DNA of 64,000 bases from Vibrio rhizosphaerae (GCF_024347095.1 NZ_AP024904.1:124001-188000); one strand, 5' to 3'; counted from the stretch's first letter, positions 1-11,685 are shown. The notes: generated by a model not told the origin, from the letters alone. Made by a program: numbers and translations.

Positions 1-2405
<2,405 letters not shown>

Positions 2406-2539
2406 TTGAATCTCCCGGAAACTCTTCCCTGCCATGTTCATTGATGATTCGAGCCGCTTGTGGATCGCACAAGTTCAGCAGAAAAAAACGCATTTATTTT
2501 GTTATTGGATGAGTTGCGTAAGTGGCTTTACACTGATTT

Positions 2540-2569
2540 AAGTTACGGGTAACATGTTACCGGTAAACT
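2540..2569. promoter_or_regulatory. two overlapping GntR operators
   Basis: The known E. coli GntR operator is ATGTTACCGGTAACAT. The stretch 2540-2555 matches it at 14 of 16 positions, and 2554-2569 is a second close match. They overlap by two bases and sit between the divergent ascF and gntK genes, about 75 bases upstream of the gntK start. A GntR-type repressor is encoded next door at 3176-4201. This suggests repression of gntK and probably also of ascFB, relieved by gluconate. Confidence 0.8.
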
Positions 2570-2643
2570 TGGTTGGGTAAACCCTAATTTACAAGTGAAT
2601 TTTAAAAATGGGATCACGCGCAAGTTTGTTATGAGGATTGAAT

Positions 2644-3150
2644 ATGTCAGGTAGTAGTATCGTCGTGATGGGGGTTTGTGGCTGTGGGAAAAGCACCGTT
2701 GGTGCGCGGCTGGCAAACCGACTCGGACGTAAATTTATTGATGGCGACGATCTTCACCCCAGAGCCAACATTCAGAAGATGGCAGCAGGGCAACCGTTAG
2801 ACGATACTGACCGTCAGCCGTGGCTGGAAAGAATTCGCGATGCCGCCTATAGCCTCGAGAGTAAAAATGAACACGGTGTATTGGTCTGTTCGGCATTGAA
2901 AAAAGCATATCGTGAGCAAATCCGGGAAGGGAACCACAATGTGACATTTGTCTTTCTCGATGGTGATATGGATCTGATTCTAACGCGGATGCGTCAGCGG
3001 CAAGGGCATTTCATGAAAGAAAATATGGTAAAAAGTCAGTTTGATACGCTGGAGCGACCGGATCACGAACCTCAGACATTTATTGTCAGTATTGAAGGCA
3101 GTATTGAACAAGTGGTCGAGCGGATTGTTGCTGCACTTGAGGCGGCGTAA
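2644..3150 (+). CDS. gntK: gluconokinase
   Basis: Cytoplasmic kinase that phosphorylates D-gluconate to 6-phosphogluconate for the Entner-Doudoroff or pentose phosphate pathway. 168 aa, the normal length for the GntK/IdnK family. The P-loop is GVCGCGKST near the N-terminus, followed by the family motif DGDDLHP and later the stretch VFLDGD. The ATG at 2644 is chosen because AGGA lies six bases upstream; a TTG two codons earlier is less likely. It is divergent from the beta-glucoside operon and convergent with gntR. No gluconate permease gene lies beside it, which is unusual for a gnt locus. Confidence 0.93.
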   Translation: MSGSSIVVMGVCGCGKSTVGARLANRLGRKFIDGDDLHPRANIQKMAAGQPLDDTDRQPWLERIRDAAYSLESKNEHGVLVCSALKKAYREQIREGNHNVTFVFLDGDMDLILTRMRQRQGHFMKENMVKSQFDTLERPDHEPQTFIVSIEGSIEQVVERIVAALEAA

Positions 3151-3175
3151 CGCGCTGAATGAGAGATGCCTTCGT

Positions 3176-4201
3176 TTAAATACTTTCCCCTTCGCGAATG
3201 ATATAGCCCATATCAATAATGGGCTGCGCGATGGGTTCATTTTTGAGCCTTGCGATGATGAGTTCAGCGCTTTTCTGACCGATATCAAAGCGGGGCGTAT
3301 CGACACTGGTGATTTGGGGGCGAATCGTTTTCCCGATATCCAACGCGTTATATCCCACAATCGACAGTTGCTCAGGAACTTTGATACCACGCTGTTGCGC
3401 GGCAAATAAGGTGCCGATGGCGATATCGTCGTTGGTACAAAACACACCATCCAGATCTGGATATTGCCGGAGAGCCCGTTCAAGTAAATTTTCTGCCAGT
3501 GAGAAGCTAGAGTGCTCACTGGTGAGAATATGTCTGGTGGTCAGCCCGGCTTCTTGCATGGCTTTGTCATAGCCAAGCATCCGCAAATGGGTTCGGGTAT
3601 CCAGACGGGCCCCGAAGTAAGCGATCGAGCGTTTTCCCGCGGCAATCATCCGCCGTACGACCTGATAAGAGGCATCCAGATGATCCAATCCGACCACCAT
3701 ATCAATCGGAGCCGGGGGAAGCTCCATGGTTTCAACCACAGGGACGCCGGCATTGTGGATCATCTGTAAGGTTCTTGGGGTGTGATTGCTGGCGGTGAGA
3801 ATTAACCCGTCCACCTGATAGGAGAGCAGCGAGGCGATTTTGCGTTCTTCTTCTTGTTCGTCATAACCAAAGTGAGCCAAAAGTGTTTCATAGCCATTGG
3901 CTTTGGTCACATTTTCGACCCCTTGCATAAACGACGCGAAAATCTGGTTCGACAATGAAGGCAGCAACACGCCAATGGCATTACTGGAAGCGCGAGATAA
4001 CATGGCTGGTGCCCGGTTTTCGATGTAACCGAGCTGTTCAATCACCGCAGCGATTTTTTCTTGAGTCTTTTTTGCCACTGATTCGGGATTTCGCATGTAG
4101 CGGGAGACGGTCATTTTCGTTACGCCGACCGCATCGGCTACGTCTTGTAAGGTGGTGCGGCTCTTTTTCGGTTTTGGGGGCATAACAGTTGCTTTGGTCA
4201 T
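3176..4201 (-). CDS. gntR: LacI-family repressor GntR
   Basis: DNA-binding repressor of gluconate genes, 341 aa. The N-terminal LacI-type helix-turn-helix (about residues 17-60, LQDVADAVGVTKMTVSRYM) has a recognition region nearly identical to E. coli GntR. The rest is a periplasmic-binding-protein-like effector domain (about 70-335) that should bind gluconate; stretches such as IGVLLPSLSNQ and DGVFCTNDDIAIG are typical. The overlapping operators at 2540-2569 match the E. coli GntR site, which supports the assignment over AscG. The gene is convergent with gntK with only 25 bases between them. An in-frame ATG six codons in could also be the start. Confidence 0.88.
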   Translation of the reverse strand: MTKATVMPPKPKKSRTTLQDVADAVGVTKMTVSRYMRNPESVAKKTQEKIAAVIEQLGYIENRAPAMLSRASSNAIGVLLPSLSNQIFASFMQGVENVTKANGYETLLAHFGYDEQEEERKIASLLSYQVDGLILTASNHTPRTLQMIHNAGVPVVETMELPPAPIDMVVGLDHLDASYQVVRRMIAAGKRSIAYFGARLDTRTHLRMLGYDKAMQEAGLTTRHILTSEHSSFSLAENLLERALRQYPDLDGVFCTNDDIAIGTLFAAQQRGIKVPEQLSIVGYNALDIGKTIRPQITSVDTPRFDIGQKSAELIIARLKNEPIAQPIIDMGYIIREGESI

Positions 4202-4320
4202 CGTGTTTTGGTCAGCCTAGCGAAGTCAATTATCCGCTTTCATCGGTTTCAGGTTTCAATCGGGAGTCATCTTACCCTGCGTTTGCTTGTGATAGAAGTA
4301 CTGGTGGTTGAGAACGCTAT

Positions 4321-4373
4321 CTTAATCATTCTTCCATCAATGATTTTCTTTGTTGAGTGGTTGATTTGAATTG
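4321..4373. repeat. dispersed hairpin repeat, copy 1
   Basis: This 53-base stretch between gntR and the AlaX gene is repeated, with about seven differences by eye, at 61865-61917. It contains the inverted repeat AATCATT-N8-AATGATT. In the other copy the stem reads AACCATT-N8-AATGGTT, so one C:G pair has become T:A without breaking the stem. I do not know a name for it. Confidence 0.65.
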
Positions 4374-4403
4374 AATTCGCTTGATTTCAGGCACTCTGAA
4401 CAT

Positions 4404-5039
4404 TTACTCAACGGTAATTTCCACTCGTTCTTTTCCTCGTCCCGGGTTTTTTCGTCGTAATTTGATCTTGCCAACCTCAGACGTTCTGCGGATATGCGTG
4501 CCGCCGCAGGGGACTTCGGAGAATCCGTCAATTTTCCAATATCTGCGCTCTTGACTGATATCGGAAAAGCGACTTTCAATGGCAAGATCAGCATCAATGA
4601 TTGCTTGCACTTGCTTTTCTATCTCTTCAGCTAATTTTCCAATATTGCCGTCATAATAAAAATCGATCCTGCTTTTGTCTGCGGCAATATGTGCCCCTAT
4701 TTTTTCGATGGTGAGCTGCTGATAAAAACATTCAAGGACCAACTCAGCAGCAAAGTGAAGCTTCATCAGCGCATATCTTCGGGGCCAGTTGATTTGTGTG
4801 ATGACACTGTCTCCAACGGAGAAAGACGGGGCAGACTTGAGAGTATAAAAAATCCGTTTGCCTGCTTTCTCGGCATGAACAACTTCAATGCCACCGATGG
4901 TGCCGTGATCGCTTTCCTGACCGCCTGATTCTGCATAAAAGATCGTTTCGGACAATTCAATCATTTGACCATCGATATTCGTCACGTAAGAGGTTAATTC
5001 TGATTGATAGGGGTTTTCCCAGAATATTTTCTTAGTCAT
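4404..5039 (-). CDS. alanyl-tRNA editing protein, AlaX family
   Basis: Free-standing homologue of the editing domain of alanyl-tRNA synthetase, 211 aa. Such proteins hydrolyse mischarged Ser- or Gly-tRNA(Ala) in the cytoplasm. The zinc-binding motif CGGTH is present (C178, H182). In the first motif, canonical HxxxH, the sequence is HFAAE (H95, E99), so the second ligand position is glutamate; I believe this is common in the short proteobacterial branch, but cannot check. The C-terminus (residues 191-211) is basic. The ATG at 5039 starts MTKKIFWENPYQ. It stands alone on the minus strand with no obvious operon partner. Confidence 0.83.
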   Translation of the reverse strand: MTKKIFWENPYQSELTSYVTNIDGQMIELSETIFYAESGGQESDHGTIGGIEVVHAEKAGKRIFYTLKSAPSFSVGDSVITQINWPRRYALMKLHFAAELVLECFYQQLTIEKIGAHIAADKSRIDFYYDGNIGKLAEEIEKQVQAIIDADLAIESRFSDISQERRYWKIDGFSEVPCGGTHIRRTSEVGKIKLRRKNPGRGKERVEITVE

Positions 5040-5482
5040 GATTTACCTTCTAAAATCCATTTCTAAATAAAACCAATGATGATGCCTTTGTTATCGCAAT
5101 TGAGTCAGTAATTCGCCGTCGGATAATAAATAATGTTGTGGAAAATGACGCGATCATTACCAATATTTTATATGCATTCAGTTGTGTTTCATTAAACCGA
5201 ATCCCTTGTCCTTCCCTCAAAACATGTCAGGCGTCATCACAGTGAATCGCCATTCGACCCGTCACGCTGTTTGATCTAAAGTTAGCCCCTTTTCGTGTCT
5301 TATGCGACGTAAGTTTTGGCTTACAGCTTGGTTTATTTTACATGCTAATTGTCAATAGAATAATTAATTCTCATCCAATATGTTTTAAATAGTTATGCTC
5401 ATCAAATGAGACGTTAGTGCATTGTTCATTATTTCTGTCAGAATAATACAGGCCGTGTCTGGTTAAAAAATACAGGAGAAGA
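5040..5482. other. intergenic region, 443 bp
   Basis: No gene seen. The region is AT-rich and separates the divergent AlaX and nucleotidyltransferase genes, so it should hold both promoters. A short inverted repeat, GTAAG-N6-CTTAC, occurs near 5309-5324; its role is unknown. Confidence 0.4.
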
Positions 5483-6019
5483 ATGGACAAGATCATCGCA
5501 TTAATTAAACGAGATCCGTTAAGAGTCGCGGCACTCGAATATGTGTTTGAGTTGGGCCTACCGCAATGTTATATCGCAGCGGGTTTCGTCCGGAATTTAG
5601 TTTGGGACTCACTACATCATTTCAAATCAGCAACGCCCTTAAATGATGTGGATGTGATCTACTTTGATCCTGATGAGTCTGATTCTCACGCCTATTTGAA
5701 ATACGAAGCACAGCTAAGAGGTTGTATGCCTCAGCTGAACTGGCAAGTGCGTAATCAAGCGACAATGCACGAGCGTAATGGTGACCAACCTTACCAAAGT
5801 TCAGTGGATGCGATGCGTTATTGGCCGGAAAAAGAAACGGCAGTTGCAGTTCGTCAAACCGGTCTCAATCAATATGAACTTGTTGCTGTGTTTGGGGTTG
5901 GATCTCTAGTGAGAGGATGTATCACGCATAACCCTAAAAGGTCACGAACAATCTTTGAAACTCGTGTTCATTCAAAAGGCTGGTTAGTTCGATGGCCTTG
6001 TTTGAAAATTGCGCCCTAA
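5483..6019 (+). CDS. nucleotidyltransferase family protein (PF06042-like)
   Basis: 178 aa, cytoplasmic. The motif AAGFVRNLVWD (about residues 31-41) followed by DVDVIYFD (about 55-62) fits the nucleotidyltransferase-like family PF06042, whose members resemble the catalytic head of nucleotidyltransferases, with two acidic residues in DVDV as likely metal ligands. The natural substrate of the family is unknown to me. A strong AGGAGAAGA ribosome site precedes the ATG at 5483. The C-terminus, RVHSKGWLVRWPCLKIAP, is as expected for the family. It is convergent with the RidA-like gene. Confidence 0.75.
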   Translation: MDKIIALIKRDPLRVAALEYVFELGLPQCYIAAGFVRNLVWDSLHHFKSATPLNDVDVIYFDPDESDSHAYLKYEAQLRGCMPQLNWQVRNQATMHERNGDQPYQSSVDAMRYWPEKETAVAVRQTGLNQYELVAVFGVGSLVRGCITHNPKRSRTIFETRVHSKGWLVRWPCLKIAP

Positions 6020-6070
6020 TAAAAATCTCAATGGATGCCTTGCCATGTTACATACCCCTCGCATCGATTC

Positions 6071-6442
6071 CTATAGCGCTACAATCGCTTCTATCTCGAT
6101 TTGCAGATCTGGGTGAATGAATTGTGACACCTCAACCAGAGAGCAAGCTGGGAGGTGTCCTTCATAGAATTCAAACAACTGTTCCCGAATGGTTGCTAAC
6201 TGGCTGATATCACGGACAAAGATTGTCAGTTTGACCAGATCACTTTTTAAGCGCTGCTCACAATTCAAAATTGTTGCGATTTGATTCAGGATCGCCTGAC
6301 TTTGTTGCGGCAGATCCGATGATTGCGCCTTTGTGCCATACGCAGTCAACCCTGATATATACAGGGTTTGATTATGTTTGGTTGCGTGAACGTAAGGACC
6401 GGCAATTTGCGGTAATCCTTCATAATGAATTCTTTCGACCAT
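6071..6442 (-). CDS. RidA/YjgF-family protein lacking the catalytic arginine
   Basis: 123 aa, the usual size of the RidA/YER057c/UK114 family, which hydrolyses reactive imines or enamines made by PLP enzymes. The family fold is clear: ISGLTAYG near residue 30 and IEIEAIVAL at the end. The conserved arginine that anchors the substrate carboxylate in RidA, in the P-A-R-S motif, is replaced by cysteine here (PACSLVEV, C100). It therefore probably belongs to one of the divergent subfamilies without imine deaminase activity. It is monocistronic and divergent from the chemoreceptor gene. Confidence 0.82.
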   Translation of the reverse strand: MVERIHYEGLPQIAGPYVHATKHNQTLYISGLTAYGTKAQSSDLPQQSQAILNQIATILNCEQRLKSDLVKLTIFVRDISQLATIREQLFEFYEGHLPACSLVEVSQFIHPDLQIEIEAIVAL

Positions 6443-6836
6443 TTTTCCTCTTCAAACTTAAGCCCAAATGCTAAATCACTTGTTCAAGTGACATGGTGGA
6501 ACAAAACCGATTAGAGATAGGTGAAAATCTCAACAAAAAAGAAGCGAGTCAACAATGAGAAAAAGAATGTCCAACAAGTGTTACCTTGCCTCTATTTTTG
6601 CCATTAAAGGTATAGAAAAAAACACGGATGGACTACGTTTTATATGGTACGCGTATGTTTTGTTTGTTTTTGTTTTGAATGGTGTTGTGATTCATCAAAG
6701 TATGACGATCATCATTGTTATGTGTCGGAAATAGGCAGATAAAGTTAAGACACTTTTTCATATGAAAATATATCGTCACTGAACAGATGCTCATTAGGGA
6801 ATATGTTTCATCACCTCAGTTAAACAAGGTGTGTTT
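6443..6836. other. intergenic region, 394 bp
   Basis: No gene seen. It lies between the divergent RidA-like and chemoreceptor genes, is AT-rich and presumably holds both promoters. I looked for a clear sigma-28 promoter for the chemoreceptor and did not find a convincing one. Confidence 0.4.
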
Positions 6837-8723
6837 ATGTTTAAAAATCTATCATTAAAAAATAAATTAGCAATATCTGCCAGCATTGCCATTGTTGTTG
6901 GCTGCATATTGGTCGAGATCATTTCATTTAATGCCTCCTTGGATCGATTATCCGTTTCGGTCGAACAGCGCTTACGAAGTACCAGTGCTTCTTATAATCA
7001 ATATGTGGCTGACTGGCTTAAGGCGAAAGAACTGGCTTTGACTTCTCTGTCTGAAGAAATTCAGGAAGGGGCTATTGTCGCTCATTTGAAGCAGATGAAA
7101 CGATCTGCGGGGTTTGAGAATGTATTTCTCGCCTATCCTGACGGCAGTCAGAAAAATGCCAATGGCGTCGTGTTACCACCGGGCAATAATGATCCCAGAA
7201 AATGGGGCTGGTATATCAATGCGAAGAAAAATCCGGATAAAGTGTTTATGGATAACCCGACGGTTGCCGCAGCCACCGGCAAGAATGTCGTATCGATGGG
7301 GAAGGCTGTGAATCTGTTTGGTTCTGAGTTGGTCCTGGGGATTGATATTGAGCTGAATGACATTCTCAATAGCCTGAAGCAGGTAATTCTACCGGGTGAT
7401 GGCTATATGTTTATCGCCAATAAGACCGGGCATATCTTCACTCATCAGGATGTTTCTTTACTGAATCAGCCAATTGATAAGCTGGGGATTCCTTTTGCGG
7501 ATGTGCAGAGTATTGTCCGCTCGGGTCAAGATGAAGTGATTGATATTCAGGGTAAAAAGTATGTGGTCTATGCCCGGGCGATTCAAGGCAGTGATCTGAT
7601 TACAGTGGCGGTGATTGAGCAGCAGTCTTTGGTCAAGCCACTTTATAATACCTTGTATAGTCAGCTTGCAGTCACTGGGGTGCTGGTCTTGCTCGGTGTC
7701 GCTTTGTTTAACTGGATTTGTAATATTTTGTTCCGTCCGTTGAAGCATGTGGCTGAAGCATTGGAGCAAATTGCAGGCGGCAGCGGTGATTTGACGCAGC
7801 GTATAGAGATCCGCAGCAATGATGAAGTGGGGAGAGTGGCACATGGATTTAATACTTTCGTGGATAGTCTGCAACAGTTAATTGGTCATATTCGTCAGCA
7901 ATCCGACGCATTGACCGTGATGTCGCAGAAGAGTACTGAACGGGTCAATCAGACCGCAGAGGAGCTTGCGGTTCAGCAGCAGGAAATCACCCTGGTTGCA
8001 ACTGCCGTGACGGAGATGGCTTCTGCAACTCAGGAAATTGCCTCTCATGCCGAACAGACGGCTCACTCAGCGCAGAGTTCTTCTGAGAGTACGCAACACG
8101 GGCATCAGTTGGTCATGAATACCAGAAAATCGATCAACCACCTGGCGAGTGAAGTGACCCAAGCCAGCTCAGTGATTTCTGAGCTCGATCAGCACTCAGC
8201 GGAAATTTCAGCGGTGCTGAGCACCATTCAGGGAATCGCTGAACAAACCAATCTGTTAGCCTTGAATGCAGCGATTGAGGCGGCTCGTGCCGGAGAGCAG
8301 GGCCGTGGATTTGCGGTGGTGGCGGATGAAGTTCGAATGCTTTCTCAGCGGACACACACTTCAACCGAAGAGATTAAATCCACCATTCAAACCCTGCAGG
8401 AAATGACCAAAAGAGCGGTCGGTTTCATGGAAAATAGTGCCAAACTGGCCGAAAGCTCAGTTCAGGATGCCGACCATGCCAGTCAGGCTTTAGAGGAAAT
8501 TCTGACGGCTGTCGGTCTGATTAGTGATATGGCGACGCAGATTGCCACCGCAGCAGAAGAGCAGACCCATGTGACCGGTGAGATTACTCAAAATATAACC
8601 GCGATTAAAGATGTGACTGAGGGATTAGCCAGTGGCGCTGAATCTGGGTTGCATCAGACCAATGAAATGAAAGATCAGGCCATCGCCCTGAATTCGAAAG
8701 TGGCGACGTTTAAGTTGGACTAA
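6837..8723 (+). CDS. methyl-accepting chemotaxis protein with dCache sensor
   Basis: Inner-membrane chemoreceptor, 628 aa, that signals to CheA/CheW. A membrane segment at about residues 10-32 is followed by a periplasmic double-Cache sensor region (about 35-275), a second membrane segment (about 278-300), a HAMP linker ([20 protein letters not shown]) and the cytoplasmic signalling coiled coil. The conserved hairpin tip reads [18 protein letters not shown] and continues as expected. AAGG lies seven bases upstream of the ATG at 6837, which I prefer to the GTG at 6831. Ligand unknown. It has no CheA-type neighbours and ends in a strong terminator. Confidence 0.92.
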   Translation: MFKNLSLKNKLAISASIAIVVGCILVEIISFNASLDRLSVSVEQRLRSTSASYNQYVADWLKAKELALTSLSEEIQEGAIVAHLKQMKRSAGFENVFLAYPDGSQKNANGVVLPPGNNDPRKWGWYINAKKNPDKVFMDNPTVAAATGKNVVSMGKAVNLFGSELVLGIDIELNDILNSLKQVILPGDGYMFIANKTGHIFTHQDVSLLNQPIDKLGIPFADVQSIVRSGQDEVIDIQGKKYVVYARAIQGSDLITVAVIEQQSLVKPLYNTLYSQLAVTGVLVLLGVALFNWICNILFRPLKHVAEALEQIAGGSGDLTQRIEIRSNDEVGRVAHGFNTFVDSLQQLIGHIRQQSDALTVMSQKSTERVNQTAEELAVQQQEITLVATAVTEMASATQEIASHAEQTAHSAQSSSESTQHGHQLVMNTRKSINHLASEVTQASSVISELDQHSAEISAVLSTIQGIAEQTNLLALNAAIEAARAGEQGRGFAVVADEVRMLSQRTHTSTEEIKSTIQTLQEMTKRAVGFMENSAKLAESSVQDADHASQALEEILTAVGLISDMATQIATAAEEQTHVTGEITQNITAIKDVTEGLASGAESGLHQTNEMKDQAIALNSKVATFKLD

Positions 8724-8742
8724 AGTTACGATTGCAGCCTGA

Positions 8743-8777
8743 AAAAAACCACATGGGTCTCCATGTGGTTTTTTTGT
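8743..8777. terminator. bidirectional intrinsic terminator
   Basis: Inverted repeat AACCACATGG-N4-CCATGTGGTT (8747-8770), with an A-run before it and a T-run after it. It can end the chemoreceptor transcript on the plus strand and the DUF445 gene on the minus strand. Confidence 0.88.
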
Positions 8778-8840
8778 TCAGAGAGCGCCGCTGATGGCCA
8801 ATGTCTGTGGTAACGATTCAGTGAAGACCTCAGCAGGGTT

Positions 8841-9551
8841 TCAGTACGATAACAGCGTGATGATTACACCGATGAGTCCACCGAATACACCGCCCCAAAT
8901 CACCAGCCAGCCAAGATGCTCTTTAATCATTTTCTGCACCATCTCTTTGACCAGTTGTGGTGTTAACTCACTGAGCCGCTGGTCGATAATCTGTTCGATA
9001 TTCTGACGGATATCTGCTTTCATCGTCTCGGATTCTAACTGCTCTTTCAGGGCGTTTTGTACTGAATCACTGTGGCTAATCTCAACCATGGCCTGTTGCA
9101 TTTTCTCGACAAAAGGTTGTTTGAGCGGTTGTAGCGCATCGGTGCCGCCAAACATAGCCAGCATACCGCCGAACGAGGATTGAGCAATGGTTTCAACTAA
9201 TGCATCAAATGTCGGATTAAAATCGACCTGTGCAATGACGGGTTCGAGGCTAAGCTGACGGGTTTGGTTGAATTCTTGATCGAGGAATTTATCAATATTG
9301 GTGTCGGTAAAAAACTGTTCCATCATCAGTGATTTGATCGCAGAGCGAAATGCATCAAAGCGTTTAGGAATGACACCTGAGCCGTACAATCCGGGGACTT
9401 TCTCGAAGAGCATATGAATGGCGAGCCAGTTGGTGATCGCCCCGGAAAAGGCAAAGAGTCCCGCAGTGAATAAAATATCTTCGTTTAGTTGATAGCCTGC
9501 AATCATACAGAGAATCGCAATCAGATTGGTATAAAGGCTTTTGTTGATCAT
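8841..9551 (-). CDS. DUF445 family membrane protein
   Basis: 236 aa protein of the DUF445 family, function unknown. It has a membrane segment near the N-terminus (about residues 6-38, including GAITNWLAIHMLFEK, a family hallmark) and another at the C-terminus (about 212-233). The middle is helical and mostly charged, perhaps periplasmic or cytoplasmic helical bundles. It shares the bidirectional terminator with the chemoreceptor gene. The start at 9551 has only a weak ribosome site. Confidence 0.82.
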   Translation of the reverse strand: MINKSLYTNLIAILCMIAGYQLNEDILFTAGLFAFSGAITNWLAIHMLFEKVPGLYGSGVIPKRFDAFRSAIKSLMMEQFFTDTNIDKFLDQEFNQTRQLSLEPVIAQVDFNPTFDALVETIAQSSFGGMLAMFGGTDALQPLKQPFVEKMQQAMVEISHSDSVQNALKEQLESETMKADIRQNIEQIIDQRLSELTPQLVKEMVQKMIKEHLGWLVIWGGVFGGLIGVIITLLSY

Positions 9552-9855
9552 AAGGGTGTCTCATCTCCTGAAAATCTCGAAACAGGCGGATTTTAGAAGA
9601 AAAACAGTGTTTTTAGAAGAAAAGGATTGCGTTTAAATAACAAACATCATTTTCAGGCGGAAGTTGTCTGGAAGGCCTCCGGTTGTCGTCATACCGGTTG
9701 AAACTGGCGTCTGGGCCTCAGGGAGCGGATGACATGGCCACAATTGTGGCTCATGTCTTTGATTTATATATAACCGATAAGCTTATGTGTAACCGATAAG
9801 TTGATTTGGAACCGAGCCGTTATTTACAAGCGATCCGTTATTTACAACCAATCCG
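9552..9855. other. intergenic region with short repeats, 304 bp
   Basis: No gene seen. The left half is unremarkable. The right part carries two copies of TAACCGATAAG and then the 18-bp tandem repeat listed separately, which runs into the end of the ABC transporter gene. Confidence 0.5.
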
Positions 9856-9867
9856 TTATTTACAACC
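9814..9867. repeat. 18-bp tandem repeat, three copies, spanning the ABC gene stop
   Basis: Three head-to-tail units of the type GATCCGTTATTTACAACC (9814-9831, 9832-9849, 9850-9867), with two to four differences between the outermost copies. The last unit contains the stop codon of the ABC transporter, so the end of the gene, including the stop, was duplicated in frame downstream of itself. Confidence 0.85.
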
Positions 9868-11685
9868 AATGAAGCCACCGGTCTGATGTTCCCATAGATG
9901 TGCGTAAATCCCCTGCTTGGCGAGTAACGCTTGATGGCTGCCTTCTTCGACAATTTTGCCCTGATCAAGCACGATCAGGCGATCCATGGCTGCAATCGTG
10001 GAAAGTCGGTGAGCAATCGCAATGACGGTTTTCCCTTCCATCAGTTCATTGAGACTTTCCTGAATCGCTGCTTCGACTTCTGAATCGAGTGCTGAGGTTG
10101 CTTCATCGAGAATCAGAATCGGCGCGTTTTTCAGCAGTACCCGTGTGATCGCAATCCGCTGGCGCTGGCCGCCAGAGAGTTTGATCCCCCGTTCTCCGAC
10201 TTGCGCATCGTATCCCCGGTTGCCGTGTGGGTCTGAGAGGGTTTCAATAAACTCATGGGCATGCGCCTGTTGAGCGGCGCGGATCATCTGCGCTTCGGTG
10301 GCGTCCGGGTTGCCGTAGAGAATGTTTTCACGGATGGAGCGGTGTAGCAGCGATGTATCTTGTGTCACCATGCCGATCACTCCCCGGAGCGAGTCTTGGG
10401 TGATGGCATCGATGGCCTGACCGTCAATCCGAATCTGACCGCCTTCGACATCGTGAAAACGGAGCAGCAGGTTGACCAGCGTTGACTTGCCCGCGCCGGA
10501 CCGTCCGACAATACCGACTTTTTCTCCCGGCCGAATATACAGGTTTAAATCGTTGATGACATTGATATTGCTGCCGTAGCAGAAATGAACATGATCAAAT
10601 TCAATCGCACCCTGCGTGATTTGTAGCGGCTTGGCATCCGGCTTATCTTGGACCGAAATCGAGCGGGAGAGTGAATTCATGCCGTCCACGACTGTCCCCA
10701 TATTTTCAAACAGACCGCCGATTTCCCACATGATCCATTTGGACATGCCGTTAATGCGCAGCGCCAGTGAGATGGCGACGGCGATAGCACCGACGGTAAT
10801 GGCCTGTTGTGACCACAGATAAATCGAAATCGCAGAAATAGCGAATAGCAGCAGATAATTCGCGACCTCAACCGAGAGGTTAAAACCGGTCACCAGACGC
10901 ATCTGACGATAAACTGTACCGAGGAATCCTTCCATACTTTCTTGCACGTAACCCGTCTCACGGCGATTGTGTGAGAAGAGCTTGACCGTCTGAATATTGG
11001 TGTAGCTGTCAACAAACCGGCCGGTCATGGTGGAACGGGCATCTGCTTGAAGCGATGAGACGTGTTTGAGTTTCGGGACATAGAAAAACTGGATGCCGAC
11101 ATAGCTGATCAACCAAAGCAACATCGGGAGCATCAGTCGCCAGTCTGAATCCCCCAGCAACACTAATATTGCAGTGAGATAGACACAGACGTAAATAAAC
11201 ACATCAACCATTTTCATGACCGTTTCACGGATAGCCAGTGACGTTTGCATCACCTTGGTTGCGATCCGGCCGGCAAATTCATCCTGATAAAACGCAAGAC
11301 TTTGTTTAAGCAGATAACGGTGGGCCATCCAGCGAATGGACATCGGATAGTTACCGAGCATCGATTGGTGGATCAACAGGGAATGAATTGCGACAACCAG
11401 TGGCATCCCGATCAGAATCAACACCGTCAGGCCAATCAAAAGGGACTGATTATCCGCAAGAAATGTTTCCGGCTGGCTGGCAGAGAGCCAGTCAACCAGA
11501 CGACCCATAAATCCGAACAGGGAGACTTCAATAATCGCAATTGCCATACTCAAAACAGCAATGAGAATCAATGGCTTGATAAAGCCTTGGGTATAATGGC
11601 GACAAAACGCCCATAACGTGTCTGGCGGTTGCTGTGGCTCTTCCGAGGGAAAAGCCTGTGTAAACCCCTCAAATTGCTTAAACAT
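9856..11685 (-). CDS. ABC exporter, fused permease and ATPase
   Basis: 609 aa half-transporter in the inner membrane. The N-terminal part (about residues 35-330) has six membrane segments of the type IV exporter fold. The C-terminal ATPase (about 365-600) has Walker A GRSGAGKST, signature LSGGQRQR and Walker B ILILDEATSALD, so it should hydrolyse ATP. Such proteins export lipids, drugs or peptides; the substrate cannot be told from the sequence. AAGGACC precedes the ATG at 11685. The last four codons lie in a repeated 18-bp unit. No partner ABC gene is adjacent, so it probably works as a homodimer. Confidence 0.9.
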   Translation of the reverse strand: MFKQFEGFTQAFPSEEPQQPPDTLWAFCRHYTQGFIKPLILIAVLSMAIAIIEVSLFGFMGRLVDWLSASQPETFLADNQSLLIGLTVLILIGMPLVVAIHSLLIHQSMLGNYPMSIRWMAHRYLLKQSLAFYQDEFAGRIATKVMQTSLAIRETVMKMVDVFIYVCVYLTAILVLLGDSDWRLMLPMLLWLISYVGIQFFYVPKLKHVSSLQADARSTMTGRFVDSYTNIQTVKLFSHNRRETGYVQESMEGFLGTVYRQMRLVTGFNLSVEVANYLLLFAISAISIYLWSQQAITVGAIAVAISLALRINGMSKWIMWEIGGLFENMGTVVDGMNSLSRSISVQDKPDAKPLQITQGAIEFDHVHFCYGSNINVINDLNLYIRPGEKVGIVGRSGAGKSTLVNLLLRFHDVEGGQIRIDGQAIDAITQDSLRGVIGMVTQDTSLLHRSIRENILYGNPDATEAQMIRAAQQAHAHEFIETLSDPHGNRGYDAQVGERGIKLSGGQRQRIAITRVLLKNAPILILDEATSALDSEVEAAIQESLNELMEGKTVIAIAHRLSTIAAMDRLIVLDQGKIVEEGSHQALLAKQGIYAHLWEHQTGGFIGCK

